From Megamerina dolium (lineage: Eukaryota; Arthropoda; Insecta; Diptera; Megamerinidae), in the NCBI GenBank assembly GCA_963854835.1, contig OY978526.1:91834140-91898139 (forward strand): 64,000 bases of DNA, written 5' to 3'. Positions 12,310 to 24,968 of this stretch are shown here, in pieces. The position numbers were made by a program, and so were the translations under genes. Every line of letters begins with the position of its first letter. Position 1 is the stretch's first letter. The notes beneath the pieces were generated by a model. The model did no database searches. It had not been told where the DNA came from and worked only from the letters and a program-made list of their open reading frames with translations.

Positions 12310-13318
12310 TTACCAAAATTCCATTTTCAGGAAATTACTTGACAAATTGTCAAGTAATTTCAAAAATACAAAATGTCAATTTGAAATCTAATTAAAAAAA
12401 AGTTACATTTATACATTTTGCCCCCAGCGCTTTCATATACATATGTATATACATATATGTATATACACTATGTGTAGTTATGAATATATTCGAATGTGTA
12501 TCTTAATATAGCGAAAATTGTGAAATCGTGAAAAATTAATACTTTTGTAACTAGTGTAATAATAACATTTCATGCAATTCCTGTTATTGTCGTTTTAATT
12601 ATTTATTTTTTGTTATCATAACATAAGTTATTGTTATGATTGTTGATACCCTTAAAAGCTATGTCATTGCCATTATTGTAATATGTACATCTCTGTACCT
12701 TACTTGTACCTTTGCCGATATGGTTCATATTAAATAAAACCGATAATCGGGTACGCTACAAGCAAAATATTTACGTCTAAAAAAGTTTTTTAATTTAACA
12801 AAATATTTTGTTAAATTATTTCCTTCCGCAAATTTCAAATAATTTTTACTAAGCAATAACCACAATATAAATAGTAAAATCCAATAAAGTAAATGCATAC
12901 GTTAAAATGACATAAGGAAGCTATGTTACATTTCGCATTACGCTGGCTACATATAAAATGTCTACTCTGTCTACATTGAAATGTCTAGTCAATGTTATAA
13001 GTATTATATTTTACATATAATATTGAGTTGTTGACATGTTGTCACATATTACCATAATATTATTAGGATGAAACATTAGAGGCACTGAATTGTGAATTTG
13101 AATCGCTTTCAATTCATTTTGCATGGAAAACAAAATATGCGGAAAAGTGAAATTCGGTTTAAGCTTCGCCAGTGTAAATTTGCCTAATATGTGTAGCATT
13201 TTGTTCGAGTAATAAACACATACATTCATGTATAAATATACAAACCAACTGACCAATATTTCGTTAGCAGAAAACTGAGGAAACATTATAGTTTTCAAAT
13301 TCGTAAAATAAATCGAGT
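12310..13318. other. intergenic, AT-rich
   Basis: No gene recognised. A palindromic cluster of ATACATATGTATAT units lies at about 12,437-12,468. Confidence 0.5.
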
Positions 13319-13319
13319 T

Positions 13320-13560
13320 CTACAGGAATACCGAACTAAGACATTCTTGTGTAAAGATAATCCCTTACCAAACTATCAAAGGCGGCTTTATTATCGACAG
13401 TAGGTGCTTTTCTTGATACTAATCTAGTATTTGACTTAATAAGAAAATCTGGTCTACGATGGATTTATTAGATCTGAAGCCACACTGATAAGATATAATC
13501 AGTTTATTGAGATAAGATATAATCAGTTTATTGAGCATAGGCTTCAATTTTAGGCTTCAA
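13320..13560 (-). mobile_element. LINE reverse transcriptase fragment
   Basis: The minus strand reads YQCGFRSNKSIVDQIFLLSQ, the N-terminal RT block of non-LTR elements (consensus QCGFR...ST.DQIFTLRQI), followed by a decayed stretch. Two local tandem duplications interrupt or flank it: a unit of about 24 bp (ATAAGATATAATCAGTTTAT...) at 13,490-13,540, and a TAGGCTTCAAT unit near 13,541-13,562. Confidence 0.6.
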
Positions 13561-13798
13561 TCACATACACAATAAAACAATGTATGTGATGCTGAAGAAA
13601 TTTATGTCACACTGAGCAAATTTATTCCACGCTAAAGACGCTAAAGGGCTAGACCTTTTTTTATTAATTATGGACATTTTTCACAAAAAAAGGAACTCAA
13701 AGGAATGCTTTTATAATGTTGTATAACAGGTTATACATATTATAATTTACCTAAAGTTGCCAAATATTGCATTATAAAATTTTTTCGCCCCCAACATA

Positions 13799-15285
13799 CG
13801 AGGGCGGATTTATAAAGAAGCTACCTAAGTACGAAAAAGGCAGCACAAACACAAAAACTTTTTTTTTTTTGAAATTGCGATCTATCAAACGTCAGCTGTT
13901 AAAATTTCTCCCAAATTCATCGATTAGTTTATTTGCTGTAGTCGTTTGAAGTAACCAAGTTTTGTGTTTCTTGAAAAATGGAAAAAAGCGAATTTCGTGC
14001 AGTGATTAAACACTATTATTTGAAAGGGAAAAAGGGAAAGGGAAAATTTGAAAGAGCCAAAAGAAAAGCTCGATAAACATTACGGTGAGTCTGCTCCGTC
14101 AGATTACATGGTAAAATATTGAATTGCTGAATTTAAACGCGGCCGAACAAGCACTGCAACAATACCATCAACAGGAAGGCCAAAAGAGGTGGTTAGTGAA
14201 GAAAATATCAAGAAAATCCTCTATATCGTTATGAATGATCGCTGAGTCAAGTTGCGTGAGATTTTTGAAATGGTAAACATCTCATATGAACGTGTGTTCA
14301 ACATTTTGCATGAACATTTGCATATGAAAAAGCTATCGGCAAGATGGGTGCCACGTTTGCTCAGTGTCGAACAAAAACGAGTTTGAGAGACCACTTCACA
14401 GCGGTGTTTGGACATGATAAAGCGTAATCCTGTTGATTTTTGGCGTCGATTAATAACTGTTGTGGGTGCCGTAGCTCAGTGGTTAGTGTGTTCGCCTTCT
14501 GATCTGTAGGGTGCGGTTCAATACCCGGCTGATGCATAACAAATTTAATATCGAAAAGATTTTTCTTTCGAACGGTACCCACCTGTCGGCAAGCAATTGG
14601 CAATTCTTCCGACAGTAACAACTTGCCATGAAAAAGCTTCTAAAAAGAACTCTGTGACAAATACAACACAACAGTAATGGAAGAGAAGCTCGGCCAATGA
14701 GTCCTTTGGGGCTTTAAGTGCCACATATTTATTTTTATTTTTTAATAACTGTTGATGAAACGTGAAATCAATCGAAACAATAGGTGGAAGCTGGTGGAAG
14801 TGCTCCGAAGAAGGCGAAGGCAGTGTAATCGCAAGAAAGTATTATCGTGCATTATTGGATCAATTGAATGATGTAATCAAGAAAAAACGACCACATTTAA
14901 AGAAGAAAAAAGTGCTCTTTCTTCAAGACAACGCACCGGTTCACACAGCATTAGATCCGATGCTAAAATTACATGAAAAACACTTCGAATTGGTTGATCA
15001 TCCACCTTATAGTCCAGATTTAGCTCCTAGTGACTTTTTCCTGTTTACAAACTTGAAAAAATGGCTCGCAGGAAAAAGATTCAGCTCAAACGAAGAAGTG
15101 ATTACCGAAACTAACGCGTATTTTGAGGGATTCCCGAAATCGTATTATTCAAATGGTATAAAAAAGTTGGAATATCGTCTTACTAAGTGTGTCGAAGTAA
15201 AAGGAGACTATATTGAGAAATAAATGGTTTTTGAACAAAAAAAATGTTTTTTTCCTATTTAGGTAGCTTCATTATCGTAATTTGC
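13799..15285 (+). mobile_element. mariner (DD34D) interrupted by a SINE
   Basis: A mariner copy whose transposase starts at 13,978 (MEKSEFRAVIKHYY). It has a helix-turn-helix part with KYWIAEFKRGRTSTATIP near 14,115, ARWVPRLLSVEQKR near 14,340, and TVDETW with the first aspartate split by the SINE at 14,463-14,741. FLQDNAPVHT and HPPYSPDLAPSDFFLF follow at 14,930-15,045 with DD34D spacing, and the end is KGDYIEK at 15,221. Stops and a deletion near 14,830 kill it. The ends share AGAAGCTACCTAA at about 13,816-13,829 and its inverse at about 15,261-15,274. TA precedes 13,799. The right boundary is approximate. Confidence 0.8.
14463..14741 (+). mobile_element. tRNA-derived SINE, copy 3 (nested in mariner)
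   Basis: The A box is TAGCTCAGTGG and the B box GGTTCAATACCC. The family body and an AAGTGCCACATATTTATTT tail follow. It is flanked by a perfect 13-bp duplication, TTAATAACTGTTG, at 14,450-14,462 and 14,742-14,754. Removing the SINE and one duplicate restores the mariner reading frame RRLITVDET. It is shorter than copy 2 because part of the body is missing. Confidence 0.92.
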
Positions 15286-15289
15286 AATT

Positions 15290-16346
15290 CACACAAAATA
15301 ACACGAAAATCTGTCAAAGTTACGATTCATTCGAAATCAATGATACAGATTTTTTCGATTTTCGAATTATTTCGGACTTTATATATACATACTTATTTTA
15401 TATTTTTTTTTATCAATTTCATCATTTTCAATTTTTAAAATATTCTGCAACTTTCGTTTTCACATAAAATCAACTTTCAAATGGGTATATATAGGTACAT
15501 AAGTCGACATATGTACATTAGGGTGCAGTGCAAAGACACTTTTCCGACTTTCAAAAGCTGAGAGTCTTAAATAATTCAGTATTTTAAAATAACATCCATA
15601 GGTGTTACACTAAGGACTTTATTTGAAAACTAAAATGTATAATTTTCATATTAATTCATTTTTTATGGATAAAGGAGTTTCACTCCAGCCTAATAAAAAT
15701 GTCTAGTCGAGTAAACAAATGCCATTAAACGCTGTACATGTACACTCAGTTGCGAGTTGACAATTTACACATGCTAACATGTATACAAATAAATATGTAT
15801 GCGCATTAAGTACTTATATATGGGTTGTGAATGTATAAAACCAACCAAGCAGCCGTTGGACCAGTTAAATAGCTTAGCGTACTCCATTAACGAGAGTCAT
15901 ACGGTGAATTTGTCTGTTATCTGTTGCCGATTTAAACACCATCAAAAGCAGAAGCACTTACGCACTCATACTTATGTATAAATAACCAATATATCATAAG
16001 TTGCTGACGTGATTTAGGTGATTAAGAGCTTGCCTGTATTGTCACACTTTTGCGTCAGCATGTAATTTAATGCAATCACAATTTTGTCTCAAAACATTTC
16101 TAAAGACAATTGCTTCTATCACAGTATATCAAAATGTTGTTTGAATTTAAAACTGAGTAAATTCAGGTCCTGGATCCCTTTTTAATGCGACATTGTAGCT
16201 GCTTATCTTAACACTCCAAAGCGATGGATTTTTGATAATTTTTGGAACGATAGCTCTTATTGGTGAAAGGTACCACGCGATGACTCGTACTCGTATTTTA
16301 ATTTGCTATTAATCGACTATATAATGTTTTTCATCATTACTTAATA
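15290..16346. other. intergenic, AT-rich
   Basis: No gene recognised on either strand. Confidence 0.5.
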
Positions 16347-16348
16347 TA

Positions 16349-17623
16349 CGAGAGTGGTCCCGGAACTCCACGACCTAACAAAGAAAACACAACAAATTTG
16401 GAAAAAATTTTCTTTATTTCTCAACATAATTCTCTTTCAGCTGTATACACTTTTCCCAGCGATATTCTATAGCTTCGATCCCCTGTTTATAGTACGAATT
16501 GTCTAGCTCATTAAAATATCCATCTACCGTAAACTCCACCTCTTCATTGTTTGAAAATCTTCTACCACCAAGCCATTTTTTCAAATTTGGAAATAGAACA
16601 TAATCCAAAGGAGCTAAATCTGGCGAAGAATGTGCGTGCTGAAGCAATTGGTGCTTTAACTCATTGATTTTGGCCATCGCAATAGTGGATGTGTGAACTG
16701 GTGCATTGTCTTGATGAAACAACACTTTCTTTTCGCCAAATTCGGACTTTTTTCTTTAATTTCATCACTTAAGCGCTGCAACAAATTAGCATAATACTCG
16801 CCGTTGATTGTTTTTCCCTTTTGAGAATAATCACTCAAAATTATCCCACGTGCATCCCAAAAAACAGACCCCATAACCTTGCCTACAGATGGAACTGTCT
16901 TCGCCTTCTTTGGACACGAATCTCCCCTTTCTGTCCACTATTTTGACTGCTACTTTGTCTCAGGTGTGAAGTGGTGGACCCATGTCTCATCATGGTTACG
17001 AATCGATGCAAAAGCTCGGCTCTATAGAAATATCTTCAAGACGTTGTTTTTGTTCTATTGTGAGTAAACGCGGCACCCATCTTGCATACAGCTTTTTCAT
17101 CTCCGAATTTTCGGTCAGTATGCGATGTATAGCACTTTTTGAAATGCCTGTAATTCCACCTAGCTCACACACTTAGCTTCAGCCAGCGATCATCCAATAC
17201 CATTTTGTGGATTTTCTTAACCGTTTCTTGCGTGGCCACCTCAATTGGTCGACCACTACGGTGTTCGTCTTGACAACTCGTACGACATCGTTTAACCTTT
17301 GCCACCCAATATTTTATGGTCGTAAACGAAGGAACAGACTCCCCCAGAGTAGAATCTAGATCGGCTTTAATATTCGTTGGACTGAGACCATTCAAATGAA
17401 AGTATTGAATTACTTAACGGTGACCAATTTTTTCCATGTTTACAAATTCACTGAGGTCGTTAACTTTCGATGGCTCCAAAAAAAAAAATACTAAACAACG
17501 TGGCGCCTTGAAACTTAAAATATATGTTTTATAAGATTGCCACTTTTCACCAAAGTATTTTTTTTTTTCAAACTACTGCCGCCAACCATATGTCAGGTCG
17601 GGTAGTTCTGGGACCGCCATCGA
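16349..17623 (-). mobile_element. mariner family M, full-length copy
   Basis: A 1,275-bp element flanked by TA. Its inverted ends of about 32 bp contain GGTCCCGGAACTCCACGACC and GGTCGGGTAGTTCTGGGACC. The transposase reads on the minus strand: helix-turn-helix (GLSPTNIKADLDSTLGESVP) near 17,340-17,390, ETWVH with the first aspartate near 16,975, VFWDARGIILSDYSQKGKTI near 16,800-16,870, and HQDNAPVHT and SPDLAPLDYVLF at 16,600-16,715. The end is LKENYVEK at 16,414. A frameshift near 16,730 and other breaks inactivate it. Confidence 0.88.
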
Positions 17624-19440
17624 TAATAACGTTACGAGTAATTCCCCTACTACAGCAATTCTGGACGAATTGCTTAAAATTGCTGCTATTTCGTGGGTAC
17701 CATTGGCTGCGAAAAAGTGTCTGCTTAAAATACTGGAGCCGATAGTAAGTACTGTGTAGCATTTGGTGTAAAAACAGATGCAAAAGGATGCAAATAAGTT
17801 GGGCAATCTTGCCACCAATTCGTTTAACATTTAGAAGCATGCTCTTTCGCAGAGAAGGCGGGTAGCCACAATAACGCAACCTTACCTAACATTTATTCTG
17901 CATAGATTTTTTTTTTCGACATTCACAGATAAAAATTCCCACATTCACGCGATATGATAAAGAAAGTGAAAAAAATATATAATTTTCTACCTATTTAACC
18001 TAACGTTTTTTGTAGCACACATTAAGTATTTTTTTAGCATAACTTTTACTTTATTCAATTTGACAAATTTCTTCAAATGATTATTAAACATTTTTTTATG
18101 TTTAACGTCTTTTATGATTTTTTAAACCATTTTTCATATTTTTCTCTCACTCGTTTCATTTCGTTTTCATTTTTCTTTTAATATTGCTTTTGGGAATAAT
18201 ATCTCTTCACAAACAATTGTCTTGTTGTAATTTATAAATATACATACATATATTATTATTAGATGATAAATATTTACAAATCGAAAGAAAGTTCTTTGAT
18301 TAAAGTGTACGTAATTGTATGTACTTACGTATAAGTAGTAGGTACATTTACTACATATATTGTCAAGTTTCACTTTTATTTCTCATAATATGATGATGCG
18401 TACAGATTTACATACTCGTGTAGAGATACCTATATACAATATATTTTTTGGATAATAATATGAATTGTAATTAAAAATTATAAGAAAATAAGTTAATAAG
18501 TAGTTTTAAATCTTTATGGTTTGTTTAATCAAACAAACAAACAAAAACCAAACAAAGTTAATAGAACGAATACTTTTATGTACCTAGTCATAATAATAAC
18601 CATAATGATATGAGATAAATATTACAGTAATTGTTCATGTCCCAGTCATTAATATAGATAAAATAAAATGTGAAAATTTTCAGTTACGCTTCATTACGTT
18701 TCATCGAATAAATATTCCATATATGGGGCAACAATTTTTTCAAATAAATGTACAGGCGTTTATTTGAACGATATTGCCAAATTCAAGCGTTTTTAAATTT
18801 CTGAGTGAAAATAGTAAATCAACAAAAACTGAATCAGTTGATCGAATTTCATAAGTTTCAAGATGTCAGCTGCTTTAGTATAAAATTGCCTACTATTAAA
18901 AATTATCATTTGGATTATTCCATCTTCGAAAGAAATGAGCTCAAGTGAATGCCAAGTTTTTTTTTGTTGATTTTTTTCGATTTTCTCAAAATGTCTAAAT
19001 GCGAACTATACGAGAATTTTACACAATGTGTAATAAAATATGGCAGTCTCTATGGCGCATGTAACTAAATTATTTCTTAGCTCTTTGCCGCCACAGATAT
19101 GATATATAAAATTGTCCTAATTCCTTTAGACAAGTCTTATGGTTGGCCCTTGAAAGGAAGGAAAATATAAAAAAAAAGTTAAATGAATACTTACTTGAAT
19201 TTCATACTAACCATATGGCCGCCCTGACTCTCCACATAAATTCCTTTTATGCGGTATATTCGTCTCTCGTACGACGATCGACCGATTAATGCAATTTCGG
19301 TCCTTAACTTCGATCTTAATCGTACCATTCCGCGCCGTATGATCATCATGATACCAAATAAAACTTCATTCAATCACCACTTTCGACCACAGTCGAAGAT
19401 CGAATGCAACTCATAATTAGGGTCATAATTATTATATTGA
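17624..19440. other. intergenic, AT-rich
   Basis: No gene recognised. The stretch 18,000-18,900 is very AT-rich. Confidence 0.5.
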
Positions 19441-19445
19441 ATTTC

Positions 19446-19628
19446 ACAGCATAACAATTTGCAAAAATGCTTTCTAAAAGAACTCTATGACAAAACTAAA
19501 TTAAAGTGATGTCACAAGAGTTCTGCCTAATATAAGTAGGTCCCTTCTAATGCTGTCTAAATTTAACACGCACAACAGTATTGGAAGAGAAACTCAGTGG
19601 TATCACAATGGGCCTTTCTGACCTAAGT
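19446..19628 (+). mobile_element. SINE body fragment, copy 4 (no tRNA head)
   Basis: It matches the 3' half of the SINE family: ATGCTTTCTAAAAGAACTCTATG, AAGTGATGTCACAAGAGTTC, TAAGTAGGTCCC and an ACACGCACAACAGTA block. It lacks the tRNA-like head and ends in the GTGGTATCACAATGGGCC type of 3' end. A GA-dinucleotide run at about 19,639-19,661 follows. Confidence 0.65.
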
Positions 19629-19639
19629 GTATCCTCTTA

Positions 19640-21070
19640 GAGAGAGAGAGAGAGAGAGAGGGCAGCCAAATAATCTAACTGAACCTAACCTTCACACCAT
19701 TTAAATGCATTTTGTCGAACCTAATGGTATAATCGAAATCATTTGCCATATTTTAAGAGAATTGTACACAAATTTTAGACAATAAAACAAAAGTATACAT
19801 TTTATTATATGAAAAAGTGAATATCTCGTCCCTACACATAAATTTATATTTACAAACTCCATGAAATCTATCAACTCTTTTAGTTCCATTAAACTCCTTT
19901 AATTTCACTAAAACGTTTTCCATTTTATAAAATAATATTTTTAACTTGAAATGAGAGAAATTTTATAATGAAAATGTTTGCAAATATTGACAGCGATATT
20001 TCACAACATCGAAGAAACGTCATGAATGAAACATGATTCGAAATGAAGAAGAATTGCGAAAATGATTTTCTATGAAAAATTTGTCATTTGCCAAATGTGA
20101 TGATGGATGAAGACGTAAAAATTTTTGCTCCACATAATGATAAACATCTTTTCTTCCTCTAACTTCCTCTTATCTATAATATTTTATTAATATTTGATAT
20201 ATTTCAGTTGAGTAATCACAACCACAATATAAGATATGTGTCATCACAATATCCTGGAAGCTGTCAAGTTTTTCACTTATGGGAAAATTAACGCTGCAAA
20301 ACATTTTGTGGAATCAAAATATAGAAATTTTAAATTGCTTTATGTTTCTCATTACATCCATCATTGATACGATTTGTAATTTGTTTGTGTATTTTTCTCT
20401 CTTATGATAAAAATTAAATAAAACACTAGAATAAATTGTCTTTTTGCAAATTTTTATATTTTTTCTTACATTTTTTGTTACTTCCGCATGTCTTCCGTCA
20501 CGTCAAATTGTTACGTAAGCAAAATAAAAAAATTACGATATTGAGGAATCAATAATATGTCAATACCGCGATGGTAGAGGCTATACCGCTGAACGGAACG
20601 AATAATACCAAATTTTGCTACCGCTTAAAAAATGCTTTCCGCAATAGCGGAGCGGAATGAATAATACGCCTCAGTAATTGCAATAAATATGCCATATTAT
20701 AAATAAAATAAACTATAAATATGTGTATTTGGTTTACAATTTATTCAAGTTTAATTTTTGGTCTCCACTTATGTAAGACTTACTGTTGCAATAATGATCA
20801 ATAATGAATTCTCCATATCAGCATCATGTGTGAATAGAAATGTTAGGTCGTATTATTCATTCCGTTCCGTGATTACGGAAAATATTTCTTTTTCGGAAGC
20901 ACAAATAATAAAAAATATTTCCCTGTTGTTTAAGTAAATAAATTATATTTTTTATATTATTTAGCTCAGCATATTAAAACAGCAAAAATGTTCAATTTAG
21001 CGGCTTCAAAAATAATTCTTAATTTATACTGATTTAAACGAATAAGCGAATAAGTTTTAGCAGAATATTT
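19640..21070. other. intergenic; GGAAYGAATAATAC inverted motifs
   Basis: AT-rich, no gene. Near 20,590 and 20,651-20,667 is GGAACGAATAATAC / CGGAATGAATAATACG; its inverse, CGTATTATTCATTCCG, lies at about 20,850-20,865. The spacing of about 200 bp suggests a small inverted-repeat element, but I could not fix its ends. Confidence 0.45.
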
Positions 21071-21076
21071 CAATTA

Positions 21077-21545
21077 CGTACTTACTTACTTATGTGGCCA
21101 TTACAACCAAAAATCGATTCGACCGAATCCATCATGCTCGCCAGCTATCTCTCTTCTTCGCTAGCTGACGCCAGTTAGAAATGCCAAGCGCTGTCAAGTT
21201 CGCCAGTACTTAATATTTCCAACAGCGGGTTGCGAATATAACACCTTCTTAGCCAGAACGTGTTCTTCCATTCGTTCTACATGACCTAGCCAACGTAGCC
21301 GTTGAATTTTAATGTACTTTACTATGTCGGTGTCGGCAACCAGCTCATACTGCTCATAATTGTACCTTATTCGATACTCGCCGCCAACGCAAATAGGACT
21401 TTTGTCTTTTCTCTCGAAAACTCTGAGCATTATCTCATCTGAGGTGGAAATTGGCCAACCATCGGCGTCATATGTAAGAACAGGCATTATGAGAGACTTG
21501 AGAGACATTATGAGAGTGTGGTTTTCGTTTTTCGAGAGCAATATT
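21077..21545 (-). mobile_element. LINE 3' end (family A, copy 2)
   Basis: The minus strand again shows the post-RT segment: SLIMPVLTYDADGWPISTSD, ICVGGEYRIRYNYEQYELVA and LRWLGHVERMEEHVLAKKVL. The element ends in the GGCCACATAAGTAAGTAAGTA tail. Compared with copy 1 it has small deletions, for example within RKVLRKIFGP and after GVFE, and an internal AGAGACATTATGAGAG duplication near 21,490-21,515. Confidence 0.75.
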
Positions 21546-21963
21546 TCGAAATCGTGTTCTGATTGGAACGTGTGATATGGTGGGGTGTATTAATTTTAGT
21601 TAATACAATATATTCATCATACGTCCAGTAGTAGTTGTTTCATAAAATAGAAAACATTAAAATCAAGTTTCGTTATTTTTTATTTTTATATTTGCATTTG
21701 TTGATTGCTTTATGAGTTCTAAACAATAAAATGAAATAAATATTTAACGATAAACACGAAAAGTATAAAAATAGCATGCATTGTGAAATTACAGTCAATT
21801 TTTGGGCGAATATTGTTGTTTTTGTGGTAATTTAATAATCTCTGCATTCTACAATGCGCTTGGATACGCAGAATAGGAATATGTTTTTTTTCTCTCTCAA
21901 AAACATATACATACAATACTATGTACGTAAAAAAAGGCACGCTTTAATAATGATTTCTTCAAA
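21546..21963. other. 3' flank of unc-45
   Basis: AT-rich sequence downstream of the unc-45 stop. A TTTATT at about 21,679-21,684 (AATAAA on the minus strand) could be a polyadenylation signal. The true signal is not established. Confidence 0.4.
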
Positions 21964-24900
21964 TTAGTCATCATCAACAATCTCCTCAATTTTGGCAGCC
22001 TCTCTAAAAACATCTGGCACTTCGGCTTCGTCCGATTTCTCAATAATTTGATAGCGTTCCGCTGCTTTCAAACATTGTAAAGCAATTTCACGCGCTTTGG
22101 CACGCGTATCATCCGGTAATTGTGACAAACCACTTAGCAATTCCATAATGTCCGTTTCGAAAAGTTGCTTAGCAATATCCTCTCCCGCATTGATCATATT
22201 TAAAATGACAACCACACCACGATGTTGTACTTCAGCACTGGGATTAGCAATGAGTACATGTAAAATATTGAGCCACGAACTGATCTCGAGTATTTTAGAA
22301 CAACACTTCTTTGATACTGATGTCAGCATTGCCAGTGCGCCGGAACACGCCTTTGCCGTATCTTCATCTTCTTCCTCACAAAGGAGCGCCAAAAATTTGA
22401 TACGATCATTTTCGCCTTCAAACATTTTTACAACATCTTCAGACATCACCAAATTACAGAGACACTGAGCAGCAGCACGTTGCAAATAAAGATGATCCTC
22501 CATTAAGTAGATTTCAACACGTGATACCCCCTGTTCCCTGATGATACGCTGGCGAACACTCTCATTCATGGCAGCAAGATTGGTCAGAGCCATGAGGGCT
22601 TCAAAATTTTCCAATGCAGTGCATTCCTGTGCCAACAAATTGAGTAATGGACGAATAACATCGAGACTACGCTGACCGGCAAAGGCTACCTCTGGATTAA
22701 TGGTAATACCAATGCGCGCAAGTGCTTGACAGGCGTGTCTTTTACCTTTTTCTGTGCCATTCAATGCCAAACGCAGCAATGTCTTCACACCACCATCCTG
22801 TACCACCTTGCCACGTAGTTCTTGCAGTCCGCACACAGCATTCAACACTCGCGCTATGAGTTCCTGCGAATTGTGGCTCTCTGTTTTCGAGAGAGCACAA
22901 AGTGCTGTTGTGATACCCTCATTGGTTAGAATAATAATGCGCTTATTCACAAAATCCGGATCGTCCAACTCATGATCCTCGGGAATATGATGCTTGGCAA
23001 ATTTAGCCAATTCAATCATTTCGGGTAGTATTTCCTGTTTTTCGTAGGCATTACACAGATTTACAAATGTGGTAACCACGCCATAGAGACACGATTGGTC
23101 ACCAGAACGAGCCAAATCAAGAAGAGCATGTATGGCAGGCTTGTCCTCGATTAACTTTTCTTTCACCTCCGCATCAAGCGTTAAATAGGCAAGACCGTCA
23201 GCAGCCCAGCGACGTATGTCCTTATCCTTGCCAGGTTTGATAAGGAAACGACGGCACGCTTCTGCCAATTTAAGCGTAGCACCATCGGCGAATGGTCGTA
23301 TTCCGGCATCCTGGCCGCCATAACTGCCCAATTTGCAAAGACCAACAAGAGCTCGCACACGTATGCCATCATCCTTTGAGTGGTAAAGTTTTTTCAGGAT
23401 ATCAACACCCTGAGCACACAGTGCCTTCGCTTTATCCTGCTTCGAGGCAGCAGCAATTATGCACTCACATGCCACCTTCTGTTGCAGTACATCATCTGTG
23501 GTGGCCATGGCTAAAATCATTTGCAAAATACCTGCGTATAAAACAACAATAATCATGTAAATGTTCACCTTTGATATTGTAAGTGTGATTTACCTTCACG
23601 TGCAATAATCTGATTGCCAACATCAAGCGGACCATTGAGCAACGATGTAATTACAACTGTTACGCGCACTTTTGATTCCATATCAGGTGCCAGCAGCTTA
23701 TCTTTAATATACTCATCGATATGTTCGCCGAAACGTTTCTTCAGATCATCATAGTACATGTTCTCGTAGATTCTTGCCAAACACACCGAAGCAATTGTAC
23801 GTGTCGAGGGCGTTATGCTCATAGCGCTCTCATATTTATACTCTTCCAATTCAGAGCAAACATCTAGTAAGCGATGTAGTCCGCGTATGTCCACCAAACG
23901 TTCAGCCCACTCCAGTGCGGTGTAGTGCACATTGCGTGTGAGCAATTCAATGACAGCATCACGAGCTGCACCCGATATAGTACGATCTGTTATACTATAG
24001 ACGAGACACGTGAGTAGCGTATCAATTTCTTTGGAGTAACGTTTGCAGAGTTCCTTATCTGGTTTACTCTCCGGCTTGTTGCCCATGCCCGAGAGTGTAT
24101 TAAGAATGGTTTGCAAGCAGTATTGTGCAGCATTTACACGATCTTCATGATCATTGTCGAGCACTCGTAGAAACCATGGTACACCCAGTTCATTCAGAAC
24201 ACCCTTTGTACGATCGATGGATTTTTGGCAGAGTTCGGCAACCACGCGTACCATGTTAACATAGATCTCTTCATCTTTTTCAATTTTGGTCAATGAGGCA
24301 ACCTTTGTGATACAGCCCTCTTTATACAGGATGTCTGCTCCGACATCCTCTTTGGCGAGCACCAACAAATTATTGGCAGCAGAGCGCCGCTTATCAATGG
24401 GTGTTGCAACATCAAAGCAAAGATCCATCATCTGCTTAACCTATTGAGGAATGTATATACGGATATTTTAGTTCAAGAGAAATAATGTTACATACATGCG
24501 ATGAATTATACGCGATAAAGATTAACTCACTTTCGTTGATGTTTTAGCATTTTTGGCAACACGCTCTTGCACAATCAAATGTAGACGTTTCAACATTGGC
24601 TGCACAGATTTATTACCAGGGTCCTCTTTGAACAAATCGGTTGCATCCTTATATGCCTCCTCGTATTTTTGTAATGCTTCGTATGCTTGAGCACGTCTAA
24701 ACAATGCTTTGGGATCTTTGGGCGTAATACGTAAAGATTCAGTACAATCATCTACCGCTTGTTGATATTTCTCCAACTTTAGATAGGCTGCTGCACGATT
24801 TTTCAAGAATATCGGCATTTCCTTGTGTTTCTCTCCCGCCTTTATAGCTTTTGTATAAGCTGTTACGGCATCTTCCCATTTGCCGGCCTTAAATGCCTCG

Positions 24901-24968
24901 TTGCCTTCATCTTTGTAGGTTATAGCTACCGCTGCACCACTTTCATCTTTTTCACTTGTTTTAGTCAT
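21964..24968 (-). CDS. unc-45: UNC-45 myosin/Hsp90 co-chaperone
   Basis: Chaperone that folds the myosin motor domain together with Hsp90 in the cytoplasm and sarcomere. Three coding exons: 24,531-24,968, 23,594-24,440 and 21,964-23,531, joined by introns of 90 and 62 bp with GT-AG ends, giving 950 residues (the Drosophila protein is about 947). Exon 1 holds three TPR repeats (about residues 18-120: YKDEGNEAFKAG, KNRAAAYLKLEKY, PKALFRRAQAYEAL) that bind the Hsp90 tail. The central domain follows, then the armadillo-like UCS domain (about 520-950), the myosin-binding part. I chose the ATG at 24,968 (MTKTSEK) over one 19 codons upstream because family members begin a short distance before the TPR. 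It runs divergently from the DNAJC30 gene. No break is seen. Confidence 0.97.
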
